Counted from the stretch's first letter, positions 25,869 through 33,950 are shown. The stretch: DNA of 64,000 nt from Pseudomonas sp. CCC3.1 (GCF_034347405.1 NZ_CP133778.1:2046001-2110000), one strand, 5' to 3'. Program-made: numbers and translations. Notes: generated by a model from the letters alone, not told the origin.

Positions 25869-26756
25869 TTAACGTGGCAGTTGAGGGTGATCGATATAAC
25901 CGAGCATTGACTCATACACATCGACACGGCGGTCGCGGTGCAGGTCGTTCAAGTTGTTCCAGATCGGCGCGCTGCGTGCGCTTGTCAGGTCAATATCGGC
26001 ATACAGAATGGTCTGCTCGTCAGCCGAAGCCACTTCGCCGATGGGCCAGCCATTGGTTCCGGTAATCAGCGAGCAGCCCAGATAGCGTTCGCCTTGTTCC
26101 TCTCCGATGCGATTGGCGGCGGCAATAAACACGTTATTGGCGTGAGCAGCGGTCATTGTCAGATACGAGGCCATGCACTTACCGGACTCATCGAACAGCG
26201 GCGGTGGCGTCCAGATCCAATTGTTCAGGCTGCAGATAATGTCAGCACCTTGCAGACTCAGCAGGCGTGGCACTTCGGGAAACCAGATGTCCCAGCAAAT
26301 CAGCAGACCGATGCGCCCAATCGGCGTATCAAACACCGGGAAACCCAGATTTCCGGGGGTGAACCAGAGCTTTTCTCGGTTCCATAAATGGGCCTTGCGG
26401 TACTTGCCAACAAAGCCGTCCGGCCCCAGCAGCACCGCGCAGTCAAACAACTGCATGCCGTCCCGCTCGGCCAGTCCTGCGGCCAGATACACCTGATACT
26501 TTCGCGCAAAATTGAGCCAGGCCTGCACGCTTGGGCCATCGGGAATGAGTTCTGCATGCAGGAAAGCTTCTTGGCGAGTGCCGAACAAATACCCGGTGTT
26601 GGCCAACTCCGGCAGCACGATAAGATTCGCCCCGTTCAAGGCCGCCTCACGGGCCAGCTCCAGGCTGCGTTTCAGATTGGCCTGGCTATGTTGTATGCCC
26701 ACCTGCGGATCGAATTGCACAACAGCAACGCGCACAGCACTGACAGCTTCGTTCAT
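25869..26756 (-). CDS. carbon-nitrogen hydrolase (nitrilase superfamily)
   Basis: A 295-residue nitrilase-superfamily protein with the full Glu-Lys-Cys triad: Glu in LIVLPELANTGYLF (about residue 45), Lys in GKYRKAHLWNREK (about 118), Cys in LLICWDIWFPEVPRL (about 152). The family hydrolyses amides, carbamoyl groups or nitriles. It resembles amidase and N-carbamoyl branches (N-carbamoylputrescine amidase, omega-amidase) more than true nitrilases. The ATG at 26756 is preferred to a GTG 9 bases upstream because GAGG then lies 8-10 bases before the start. It heads a two-gene unit with the duplicated membrane protein. Confidence 0.88.
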   Translation of the reverse strand: MNEAVSAVRVAVVQFDPQVGIQHSQANLKRSLELAREAALNGANLIVLPELANTGYLFGTRQEAFLHAELIPDGPSVQAWLNFARKYQVYLAAGLAERDGMQLFDCAVLLGPDGFVGKYRKAHLWNREKLWFTPGNLGFPVFDTPIGRIGLLICWDIWFPEVPRLLSLQGADIICSLNNWIWTPPPLFDESGKCMASYLTMTAAHANNVFIAAANRIGEEQGERYLGCSLITGTNGWPIGEVASADEQTILYADIDLTSARSAPIWNNLNDLHRDRRVDVYESMLGYIDHPQLPR

Positions 26757-26974
26757 GGCTGACACCTCTTTTTTATTGTGTTGACCCGCTGAGTTGCGGG
26801 TATTCAGTAAGAGGATTTATCAGTGCTGACGTCTGTCGGTTGTGTCCGCTTGGTGTGTAGTCCGCTGCCTTGTGTAGGTGACTACATATCAAGTTGGACT
26901 ACAAAACAGGGGAAATAAACTGACTCGATAAGGGCCGTTATGATCGGATTTTGGCGGGTATTGAAGCGCAGCGA

Positions 26975-28012
26975 TTACAACGGCTTTGGCGACACTGATG
27001 AACTCGCCCGCACCTGCAACTGCGGCGTCAGAATGATCGACTCCGCCGTCTCGCCTTTGATCCGTTTAAGCAGTAACTCAACCGCCTGTTGGCCCATTTT
27101 GGCCAATGGCAATCGCACGCTGGTCAGCGGAACGGTCAGTTCGTGGGCCAGGGCAATGTCGTTGAAACCCACGACGGCGATGTCTTTGCCCGGCACCAGG
27201 CCCTTGTCCCGTGCGGCGCCCATCAGGCCGATGGCGAGGAAGTCGTTGACCGCAAACAACGCTTGCGGGCGCGGGCTCAGCCCCAGCAGGTATTCGCCTT
27301 GCTGGTGTCCGGTGAGGCTGTCAAATGGGCCGTTGAGGGTCCATTCCGGGCGCAGGTTGATGCCTTGTTCGCGAAAGTAGCGGGTGAAACCGCGCGTGCG
27401 GTCAGCGCCGGTTGAAGCATGGCGTTCGCCCGCCAAAATCGCGACATCTCGCCAGCCCAGCCGGTACAGGTGTTCAGCCGCCAGCCAGCCGCCCAACTCA
27501 TCATCACTGCACGCCGTGACATGCCCGGCTATCTGGCGGCTGACCAGCACGTAGGGGATGTGTTTGCGGATCAGCAACTCGAACAGTGGCTGGGTATCAC
27601 CCACGTGCGAGTCGGCCACGATCAGCCCGGCCACCGAGCGGCGCAAGGCATGTTCGGCACGTTGCATCTGGCGCACTGGCTGATCGTCGGTGTTGGAGAC
27701 GAACGTGAGGTAGCCCGCCTGTTCGGCGGTGCTGTCGATGCTGTCGTAAATGGTCGCCATCACCAGGTCGGTGATGCGCGGCATCAGTACGCAGATTTCT
27801 TCGCTTTTGCGTAATTTAAGGTTAGATGCCTGCGTGTTCGGTCGATAATCCAGCTCTTTCGCCAACGCACGAATACGCTCGACCACCTCGGCCGATGCCG
27901 CCCGCTCGACCCCGGCCGGGTCACCATTGAGCACCCGTGACACGGTGGATACGTGCACGCCAAGTGCGGTCGCCATGGACTTCAGGGTGACGGGGCGAGA
28001 TGGATTCGGCAT
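26975..28012 (-). CDS. LacI-family transcriptional regulator
   Basis: A 345-residue LacI/GalR repressor. The N-terminal helix-turn-helix and hinge read TLKSMATALGVHVSTVSRVLNG (residues about 9-30) and YRPNTQASNLK. The ligand domain has VAGLIVADSHVGD, RDVAILAGERHASTGADRTRGF and ALFAVNDFLAIGLMG, typical of sugar-sensing periplasmic-fold domains. It is transcribed away from an MFS transporter and amidase gene pair, and two LacI-type operators lie in the gap. It therefore most likely represses that pair and itself until an effector binds. The 218-base gap behind the nitrilase start lies at its 3' end. Confidence 0.92.
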   Translation of the reverse strand: MPNPSRPVTLKSMATALGVHVSTVSRVLNGDPAGVERAASAEVVERIRALAKELDYRPNTQASNLKLRKSEEICVLMPRITDLVMATIYDSIDSTAEQAGYLTFVSNTDDQPVRQMQRAEHALRRSVAGLIVADSHVGDTQPLFELLIRKHIPYVLVSRQIAGHVTACSDDELGGWLAAEHLYRLGWRDVAILAGERHASTGADRTRGFTRYFREQGINLRPEWTLNGPFDSLTGHQQGEYLLGLSPRPQALFAVNDFLAIGLMGAARDKGLVPGKDIAVVGFNDIALAHELTVPLTSVRLPLAKMGQQAVELLLKRIKGETAESIILTPQLQVRASSSVSPKPL

Positions 28013-28094
28013 GTGTGGAAGGCTTCCTGCTGTCTGTTATGAGCGCGCGGATTCTACCCGAGTGGGCGCTTTTCGGCCGGAGAAAATTTTTACC

Positions 28095-28104
28095 CAAACG
28101 TTTG
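28095..28104. promoter_or_regulatory. LacI-type operator half of a pair (proximal to the regulator gene)
   Basis: CAAACGTTTG, a perfect 10-base palindrome inside ACCCAAACGTTTGACT, 83 bases upstream of the LacI gene start. The centre CG with symmetric arms is the classic LacI/GalR operator form. It shares eleven bases with the stronger site at 28137-28152; centres are 45 bases apart, about four helical turns. Confidence 0.8.
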
Positions 28105-28136
28105 ACTAAAATTTTTACTCGCTCTACATTTCGCCA

Positions 28137-28152
28137 ACCCAAACGTTTGGGT
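28137..28152. promoter_or_regulatory. LacI-type operator, perfect 16-base palindrome
   Basis: ACCCAAACGTTTGGGT is fully symmetric and lies 71 bases before the MFS gene start. With the site at 28095-28104 it forms a pair suited to looping or joint repression of both divergent promoters by the regulator at 26975. Confidence 0.85.
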
Positions 28153-28222
28153 CACACAATAAAAAAACGCCGGACGCGGCCGACTTTTTGACTTCTGCCA
28201 TCATTTGAAGAGTCAGATCTCT

Positions 28223-29551
28223 ATGAATAGCCCAGCTATCCCGTCTTTCCGCTACCAGATTTTCTTCCTGATCATGCTGATGGCATTGCTCAACTACATC
28301 GACCGTGGCGCGATTGCGTATGCCTCGGCGAGCATTCTTCCCGAGTACGGTTTCGACAAGGCCGATTGGGGCAAGGTGTTGGGTTACTTCGGTTACGGTT
28401 ACATCCTCGGTGCGTTGATTGGCGGTATTCTGGCCGACCGGTTTGGCGCCAAGCGCATCTGGTTCATTGCCGGGGCCACGTGGTCGATCTTTGAAATTGC
28501 CACCGCGTTTGCTGGCGACTTCGGATTGGCGTTTCTCGGCGGTTCGGCCATGGCCGGTTTCGCCACTATCCGGGTGATGTTCGGTTTTGCCGAAGGCCCG
28601 GCTTACTCGGTCATCAACAAGAGCGTGGCGAACTGGGCGACGCCTAAAGAGCGTGGTTTTGTGGTCTCGGTCGGCCTGCTCAGCACCCCGCTGGGTGCAC
28701 TGCTGACCGCCCCGATTGCGGTGGGCCTGCAAACCTTGACCGGCGACTGGCGCAGCATGTTTGTGATCCTGGGCGTTATCAGCCTGGCGCTGCTGATTTT
28801 CTTCATGACGCGCTTCACCAACACCCCCGATGAAAACCCGCGTGTGTCCAAAGCAGAGCTTGAGTTTTTGCGCAAAGAACGCGCCGAATCGGTCAATGCG
28901 TCGACCCCAACCACGACCGCTACGCCGGTCTGGCACTTCTTCAAGAACAAAGACCTGCTGCTCAACGCGGTCGGCTACTTTTCGTTTGTGTACGTGACCT
29001 TCCTGCTGCTGACCTGGACCCCCAAATACTTGCAGGATGAGTTCCACTACAACCTGTCGTCGCTGTGGTACATGGGCATGATTCCCTGGACCGGTGCCTG
29101 TTTCACCGTGTTGCTGGGTGGCAAAATCTCTGACTTGCTGTTGCGTCGTACCGGCAACCTGAAAGTCGCCCGCAGCTGGCTGGCCGCGACTTGCCTGCTG
29201 TTGACCACGCTGTGTTTCATCATGGTGTCGCAAGCCCAGACCGTATGGGGCGTGATCGCCCTGATGACCCTGGCCAACGCCCTCAACGCGCTGCCTAACT
29301 CTGTGTACTGGGCCGTGGTAATCGACACCGCGCCGTCGAATCGAGTGGGTGCCTACAGTGGTATGACTCACTTCATCGCCAACACCGCTTCGTTTATCGC
29401 CCCCATGCTCACTGGCTACCTGACTGTTCGCTACGGCTATTCGTCGATGTTTGTGGCCGCGGCAGTCGCCACTGCACTGGGCATGAGCGCCATGTTGATG
29501 GTGCGTCCCGGTGGTCGACAGGCGGCATCCCCTCTACCTGCTGCAGTTTGA
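28223..29551 (+). CDS. MFS transporter, ACS family (hexuronate/galactonate-like)
   Basis: A 442-residue, 12-helix transporter. Helix 1 contains MALLNYIDRGAIAYAS (ACS motif). GGILADRFGAKR is the loop 2-3 motif, MFGFAEGPAYSVINKSVANW the helix 4-5 signature, and a central loop with HFFKNKDLLLNAVGYF splits the two halves. The ACS family carries sugar acids and other organic anions. The start at 28223 (MNSPAIPS) follows GAAGAG; a TTG 6 codons upstream is unlikely. Expression is probably controlled by the divergent LacI regulator. 13 bases separate it from the amidase gene. Confidence 0.9.
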   Translation: MNSPAIPSFRYQIFFLIMLMALLNYIDRGAIAYASASILPEYGFDKADWGKVLGYFGYGYILGALIGGILADRFGAKRIWFIAGATWSIFEIATAFAGDFGLAFLGGSAMAGFATIRVMFGFAEGPAYSVINKSVANWATPKERGFVVSVGLLSTPLGALLTAPIAVGLQTLTGDWRSMFVILGVISLALLIFFMTRFTNTPDENPRVSKAELEFLRKERAESVNASTPTTTATPVWHFFKNKDLLLNAVGYFSFVYVTFLLLTWTPKYLQDEFHYNLSSLWYMGMIPWTGACFTVLLGGKISDLLLRRTGNLKVARSWLAATCLLLTTLCFIMVSQAQTVWGVIALMTLANALNALPNSVYWAVVIDTAPSNRVGAYSGMTHFIANTASFIAPMLTGYLTVRYGYSSMFVAAAVATALGMSAMLMVRPGGRQAASPLPAAV

Positions 29552-29564
29552 TGGAGTTGTTTGT

Positions 29565-30920
29565 ATGAGCCTGGTGAAGCCTACCCATACTGGATATTTT
29601 TTTGGCCAATCGGTCAGGGTGCTGGCCGAGCGCTTGCGTGCGGGCAGCCTGACGAGTGTCGAGCTGACCCAAGCCGCCCTCGACAGCATTGAGCGCCTCA
29701 ACCCGACCCTGAATGCCTTTGTACAGGTCGATGCACCCGTTGCACTGGCCCAGGCCCGCAAGGCTGATGAATGGCTGGCCCAAGGCCAAGATTTGGGCCC
29801 GCTGCACGGCATCCCGGTGGCGGTCAAAGACAACATCGACACCTTCGATTACGTCACCACCTATGGTTCGGCGCATTTCGACGGCTTTAAACCGAGCTGT
29901 GATGCGCTGTGTGTAAAGCGCTTGCGTGAGGCGGGCGCGGTGATTGTCGGCAAAACCCTGACCCATGAATTCGCCTACGGGCCAACTGGCGACCGTTCGC
30001 TGCAAGGCGCGGCCCGCAACCCCTGGGACGCGCGTTGCATTACCGGTGGTTCCAGCGCGGGGAGTGCGGCTGCGGTGGCCAGTGGCATGGTGCCGCTGGC
30101 GCTGGGCACTGACACCGGCGGTTCGATCCGGATTCCGGCGGCGTTGTGTGGTGTGGTCGGTTTCAAGCCTTCCTATGCTGTTGTGCCCCTGGACGGCGTG
30201 TTCCCGCTGTCGTCCAGCCTCGACCATGTCGGGCCGATAGCCAACTCCGTTGAGGATGCGCGGCTGCTCTTCGAGGTGTTAGCGGGTCGGGCTTGCGCGG
30301 CGGCAACTGAGCCGCGGCCATTGCGGGTTGGCTGGATCCGTTCGGGCAGCTTCGGCCCGGTCGACGCTGAAGTCGACCAACAGGTTTATCAGGCGGCTAA
30401 GCAGGTATTCGGCGATACGTTGCATGAAGTAGCGGACTTGGCCTCCATGGCCGCTGGCATGAAAGAAACCCTGTTGATGCTGCAACGTGCCGAGGCTTAC
30501 GACGTGCATGCCGAGCGCATGCAAGAGGCGCCGCAATTGTTCGACCCAGAAGTGCGCGAGCGCCTTGAGTTGTCGCAAGAAGTCCGCGGCTGGCAATACA
30601 TTCGAGCCCAGCGGGCCCAGCAGCATTATCAGGCGCACATGGCGCGGTTATTCGAAGACTATGACGTGCTGGTCTCGCCGAGCGTACCGATTACCGCCCC
30701 CGCAGTGAACGCACGGGAGATACGGGTGGGTGAGCAAGACATCGACGTCCGCGCTGCCGTGCTCAGCTACACCAGCCCCTGGAACCTCACCGGCCTGCCT
30801 GCCATCAACCTGCCTGTGGGGTGGGTGAAGGGCATGCCAGTGGGGCTGCAAGTGATTGCGGCGGCGGGGGAGGATGATCGTTTATTGCGGGTGATGGTCG
30901 AGCTGTTTACGCGCGATTAG
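29565..30920 (+). CDS. amidase (amidase-signature family)
   Basis: A 451-residue amidase-signature enzyme. The Ser-Ser-Lys triad is visible: Lys in GIPVAVKDNIDTF (about residue 87), first Ser in GGSSAGSAAAVASG (about 163), and the nucleophilic Ser in GTDTGGSIRIPAALCG (about 187). The family hydrolyses amides, including allophanate, aryl and short-chain amides. Start 29565 has GGAG upstream. Co-transcribed with the ACS transporter and likely controlled by the LacI regulator, so an imported amide, or an amide of a sugar acid, is a possible substrate; this is inference. No neighbouring glutamine-tRNA amidotransferase subunits, so it is not GatA. Confidence 0.9.
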   Translation: MSLVKPTHTGYFFGQSVRVLAERLRAGSLTSVELTQAALDSIERLNPTLNAFVQVDAPVALAQARKADEWLAQGQDLGPLHGIPVAVKDNIDTFDYVTTYGSAHFDGFKPSCDALCVKRLREAGAVIVGKTLTHEFAYGPTGDRSLQGAARNPWDARCITGGSSAGSAAAVASGMVPLALGTDTGGSIRIPAALCGVVGFKPSYAVVPLDGVFPLSSSLDHVGPIANSVEDARLLFEVLAGRACAAATEPRPLRVGWIRSGSFGPVDAEVDQQVYQAAKQVFGDTLHEVADLASMAAGMKETLLMLQRAEAYDVHAERMQEAPQLFDPEVRERLELSQEVRGWQYIRAQRAQQHYQAHMARLFEDYDVLVSPSVPITAPAVNAREIRVGEQDIDVRAAVLSYTSPWNLTGLPAINLPVGWVKGMPVGLQVIAAAGEDDRLLRVMVELFTRD

Positions 30921-30981
30921 GTCCTTGATTCTCTGGGTTCCCGTCAGTCATATGACTTGCGGGGGCAGCAACGCGACTCAA

Positions 30982-31004
30982 GTGTGGAAGCGGGCTTGCC
31001 CGCC
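30982..31004. repeat. REP half-element
   Basis: GTGTGGAAGCGGGCTTGCCCGCC matches the Pseudomonas GTGGGAGCGGGCTTGCCCGCGA REP type with its short GCGGGC-TT-GCCCGC stem. It lies in the 190-base gap between the amidase and the RHS gene. With the REP sequences at 33951-34041 it brackets the RHS gene. No other feature is evident in this gap apart from the ribosome site of the next gene. Confidence 0.8.
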
Positions 31005-31110
31005 ATTCAGTGATAGGCAGCCACCCAGATCATGACTGTCATTTCTGACAGCAGACGCACTCACGCCTTGAGCGCATGCTGTGTGGCAGAAAGTTCTGGA
31101 GGGCCTGCCT

Positions 31111-33822
31111 ATGACGTCGCTCCACGCCCGCACACCGACACTCGCGGTCATCGAGCCGCGCGGATTGCCAGTTCGCTCGGTGGCGTTTGCGTGTTCAGTG
31201 AGTGGGCAAACCCCTGAGCAACGGGTGACGTGGAGCACGTTCGATCCCATGGGGCGGCTGGTGGCGCAGCGCGACCCTCGGCTGTTCGCGGACTCTACTG
31301 CCCCTGCCAACCTGCTGACCGTGTACAGCCTGTCCGGTCAGGTATTGGCCACTGACAGCACCGATGCCGGGTGGCGGCTCAGCCTTCCGGGCGAGGCCGG
31401 GCAGACGCTGGAGGTGTGGGACGCCCGCGAGAGCCATTGGCAAACCACCTATGACGACTCGATGCGCCCGGTCAGCGTGACTGAAAACAGCACCCATGTG
31501 ATCGAGCGTTTTACCTACGCCAGCACCAGCGTGGAGAGCGCCCGGCACAACCGCTGCGGCAGGCTTTTGCGGCACGACGACCCGGCGGGCACACGGCACA
31601 TGACCGAGTACGGCCTGGCAGGCGGATCGCTGGAAGAAACCCAGCAGTTTTTGCGCAGCCTTGACCTGCCACATTGGCCCGAGTCCGAGGCGCAGCGCGA
31701 CCCGTTGCTGGAGGAGGTCGAGCCGTTCATCAACCGCTGGCACTACAACGCTGCGGGTGAACTGCTCAGACAGACCGATGCCGAAGGGCATCAACAACAC
31801 TTCAGCCACACCGTGGCTGGGCAGTTACGCGATACCGGCCTGCAAACCGCGGGCAGCAGCGCGGTTAAAATCCTGGTCAGCAACATCCGTTACAACGCCT
31901 TTTCTCAAGTCGAAAGCGAAACCGCTGGCAATGGCGTTGTCACTTTTCTGACCCACGAATCGGCGACTGGCCGCTTGGCTCGCCTACAGGCGCAAGTGCC
32001 GGGTAAACGGCTCTTGCAAGACTTGCACTACCGCTACGACCCGGTCGGCAACCTCATTGAGATTGAAGACACAACCCTGGGCACCCGTCATTTTGCCAAT
32101 CAGCGCATCGAACCCATTCGCCGTTTTGCTTACGACAGCCTCTACCAACTGATTGATGCCAGCGGCTGGGAGACCGCCCAGCCGTCACTCGGCCCGGACT
32201 TGCCGACCTGGCAAACCCCGGACACCAGCCGGGTGGTCAATTACAGCGAAACCTATCGCTATGATGCGGCGGGCAATCTGCTGGAGCGCATTCACCTAGG
32301 GGGGAGTGATCACACCCAAACGCTACACATCGCCCCACACAACAACCGTGTTATTCGCAGCGGCGAGACTGAACACACCTACGATTCCAATGGCAATCTT
32401 CTGACCCTGCAACCCGGCCAACCCCTGCAGTGGGATGCCCGAAATCAACTGTGCGCTATCGCCCAGGTCACGCGTAAGGCCGCTGCCAACGACGAAGAAC
32501 GGTATATCTATGGCGGTGGAGGCAAACGCCTGCGCAAAGTCCGCACCTGGCAAGCGCAGGCCAACAGCCACCTCGCCGAAACCCGCTACCTACCGGGGCT
32601 GGAAGTGCGCACCAACAGCGCCACCCAAGAGAATCTTCAAGTCGTCACCCTTCAGGCCGGGCGCTGCCGCGTGCAATGGTTGCACTGGGACACACCGCCC
32701 AGCGGCCTTGAGAACGATCAACTGCGCTACACCTTCGACGACCACCTGGGTTCCAGCACCCTGGAACTGGATGATCAGGCCCAACTCATCAGCCAGGAAA
32801 CCTACTACCCGTTCGGCGGCACCGCGTGCTGGGTCGGGCGCAATGAAGTGGAGGCCAGTTACAAAACCCTTCGTTACTCAGGCAAGGAGCGCGATGCCAC
32901 GGGCCTGTATTACTACGGCTATCGCTACTACGCCCCGTGGCTATATCGCTGGCTGAACCCCGACCCGGGCGGCGCCATTGATGGGCTGAACCTGTATAGA
33001 TTTGTGGGCAACGCCCCGATGGGGCATGTGGATGCGGATGGGCGGATCAAACGCAGAGCGGATGGGAGTCTGATTGCCGAAGCGGCCGGATCTGAATCTG
33101 GGTTTGAACAATTTCGAGATCAATATATTGGAGACGAATCGTTAGATAGTTTCAGCGATATAGGTGATTCAAGGGACTCATTCGCCAATGCTCCGCCGAC
33201 ACCTGCGGCGTATATCAATAATTTTGATGAGGGTCTGTTCTCAACCCCATCCTCACCGGCACCGTCTCTGAGTGATTTTGATATGGGTTTGTTGCCCCCA
33301 CTCGGCTTACAGGCACCAGGGCCACAGCCTGGCACATCTTCGCAAGACCAATTCCGAGTGCCTGCTGTGCCAGCACTGCAGCGTTTTGACTGTGTTGAGC
33401 CTGGCTGCGGGAAAAGTTATACAAATATGCAAAATCTAACTAGACACCTGCTCTCTCACACTGGAGAAAAACGGTTTTCATGCCCCAATTGTCCATCCCG
33501 TTTTGCCCGGAAGGATGTTTTAGACATTCACCTACGCATTCATACAGGGGAGAAAACTTTCTCATGTGAGTATCCGGGCTGCGGTAAAAGCTTTGGTTAT
33601 AAAAGCAATTTAAAAAATCACCTACGCGTTCATACAGGGGCGAAACCTTTCTCATGCACGTACGCGGGCTGCGGCAAAAGCTTTAGTCAGAAACACGCTT
33701 TAGCATCTCATCAACATGTTCATACAGGGGCGAGACCTTTCACATGCACGTACGCGGGTTGCACCCAAAGCTTTCGTCAAAAAAGCAATTTAGCCATGCA
33801 CCTCAAACGCAAACACCCATAG
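31111..33822 (+). CDS. TccC-like RHS toxin-complex protein with C-terminal C2H2 zinc-finger array
   Basis: A 903-residue protein. Residues 1 to about 640 match TccC (C component of Tc toxins): a TPTLAVIEPRGLPVRSVAF start, many RHS/YD repeats (YDSLYQLIDASGWE, YDAAGNLLERIH), YTFDDHLGSSTLELD, YYPFGGTACW, then the RHS core LRYSGKERDATGLYYYGYRY and GGAIDGLNLYRF. In Tc toxins this shell encloses and cleaves off the C-terminal cargo. The cargo here (about 640-903) has a basic KRR at 647-649, an acidic/hydrophobic linker (665-735) and five C2H2 fingers: C761-C766-H779-H783, C791-C794-H807-H811, C819-C824-H837-H841, C849-C854-H867-H871, C879-C884-H897-H902, joined by HTGEK/HTGAK linkers as in eukaryotic transcription factors. 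The cargo DNA is visibly AT-richer than the shell. GGAGGG precedes the ATG; a GTG 30 bases upstream is less likely. No TcA, TcB or immunity gene is nearby. Frame and finger reading are certain; function is inferred. Confidence 0.93.
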   Translation: MTSLHARTPTLAVIEPRGLPVRSVAFACSVSGQTPEQRVTWSTFDPMGRLVAQRDPRLFADSTAPANLLTVYSLSGQVLATDSTDAGWRLSLPGEAGQTLEVWDARESHWQTTYDDSMRPVSVTENSTHVIERFTYASTSVESARHNRCGRLLRHDDPAGTRHMTEYGLAGGSLEETQQFLRSLDLPHWPESEAQRDPLLEEVEPFINRWHYNAAGELLRQTDAEGHQQHFSHTVAGQLRDTGLQTAGSSAVKILVSNIRYNAFSQVESETAGNGVVTFLTHESATGRLARLQAQVPGKRLLQDLHYRYDPVGNLIEIEDTTLGTRHFANQRIEPIRRFAYDSLYQLIDASGWETAQPSLGPDLPTWQTPDTSRVVNYSETYRYDAAGNLLERIHLGGSDHTQTLHIAPHNNRVIRSGETEHTYDSNGNLLTLQPGQPLQWDARNQLCAIAQVTRKAAANDEERYIYGGGGKRLRKVRTWQAQANSHLAETRYLPGLEVRTNSATQENLQVVTLQAGRCRVQWLHWDTPPSGLENDQLRYTFDDHLGSSTLELDDQAQLISQETYYPFGGTACWVGRNEVEASYKTLRYSGKERDATGLYYYGYRYYAPWLYRWLNPDPGGAIDGLNLYRFVGNAPMGHVDADGRIKRRADGSLIAEAAGSESGFEQFRDQYIGDESLDSFSDIGDSRDSFANAPPTPAAYINNFDEGLFSTPSSPAPSLSDFDMGLLPPLGLQAPGPQPGTSSQDQFRVPAVPALQRFDCVEPGCGKSYTNMQNLTRHLLSHTGEKRFSCPNCPSRFARKDVLDIHLRIHTGEKTFSCEYPGCGKSFGYKSNLKNHLRVHTGAKPFSCTYAGCGKSFSQKHALASHQHVHTGARPFTCTYAGCTQSFRQKSNLAMHLKRKHP
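33385..33819 (+). repeat. tandem zinc-finger coding repeats (about 90-bp period)
   Basis: Five consecutive finger units encoded in direct tandem. Spacing between finger starts is 90, 84, 90 and 90 bases. The last three units are strikingly alike in DNA: GTTCATACAGGGGCGA, ATGCACGTACGCGGG and AAAGCTTT recur. Fingers 1 and 2 are more diverged. This suggests recent unit duplication within the gene. Predicted recognition helices (positions -1 to 6) are NMQNLTR, RKDVLDI, YKSNLKN, QKHALAS and QKSNLAM. Confidence 0.9.
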
Positions 33823-33833
33823 AAGCAACACGC

Positions 33834-33899
33834 GTCGCATGCACGTATCCGAGTTGTACTAAAAGCTTCAATCAAAACGGTACTCGTAAACCTGTAGAG
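33834..33899 (+). pseudogene. truncated sixth zinc-finger remnant, out of frame
   Basis: Directly after the RHS stop, a different reading frame gives VACTYPSCTKSFNQNGTRKP, which copies the first half of a finger. The DNA matches finger 5 closely (TGCACGTA..., AAAGCTT). The Cys codon lies 26 bases after the last zinc-binding His codon where 24 would keep frame, so the linker carries a +2 (or -1) shift and the array ends early. The second half, including both His residues, is missing; REP sequence follows. Confidence 0.75.
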
Positions 33900-33950
33900 C
33901 GGGCCCGCTCATTCGCGGGTTTGAATGAGAAGCCCGACCACTCCCTGACC

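Noticed and set aside
28124..29371. Long minus-strand open frame (415 codons) opposite the MFS gene
   Set aside because: Composition is Gln/His/Arg-rich, as expected for the shadow of a GC-rich membrane protein gene; no domain and the plus-strand MFS gene is unambiguous.
33385..33819. Regular 90-bp repeats considered as CRISPR or other non-coding repeat array
   Set aside because: The repeats are in frame and encode conserved zinc ligands; there are no spacers of constant length and no cas genes.
31111..33822. Classification as an antibacterial T6SS RHS effector
   Set aside because: No PAAR or VgrG part at the N-terminus, no immunity gene downstream, and the whole shell follows TccC; a eukaryote-directed Tc component is the better reading.
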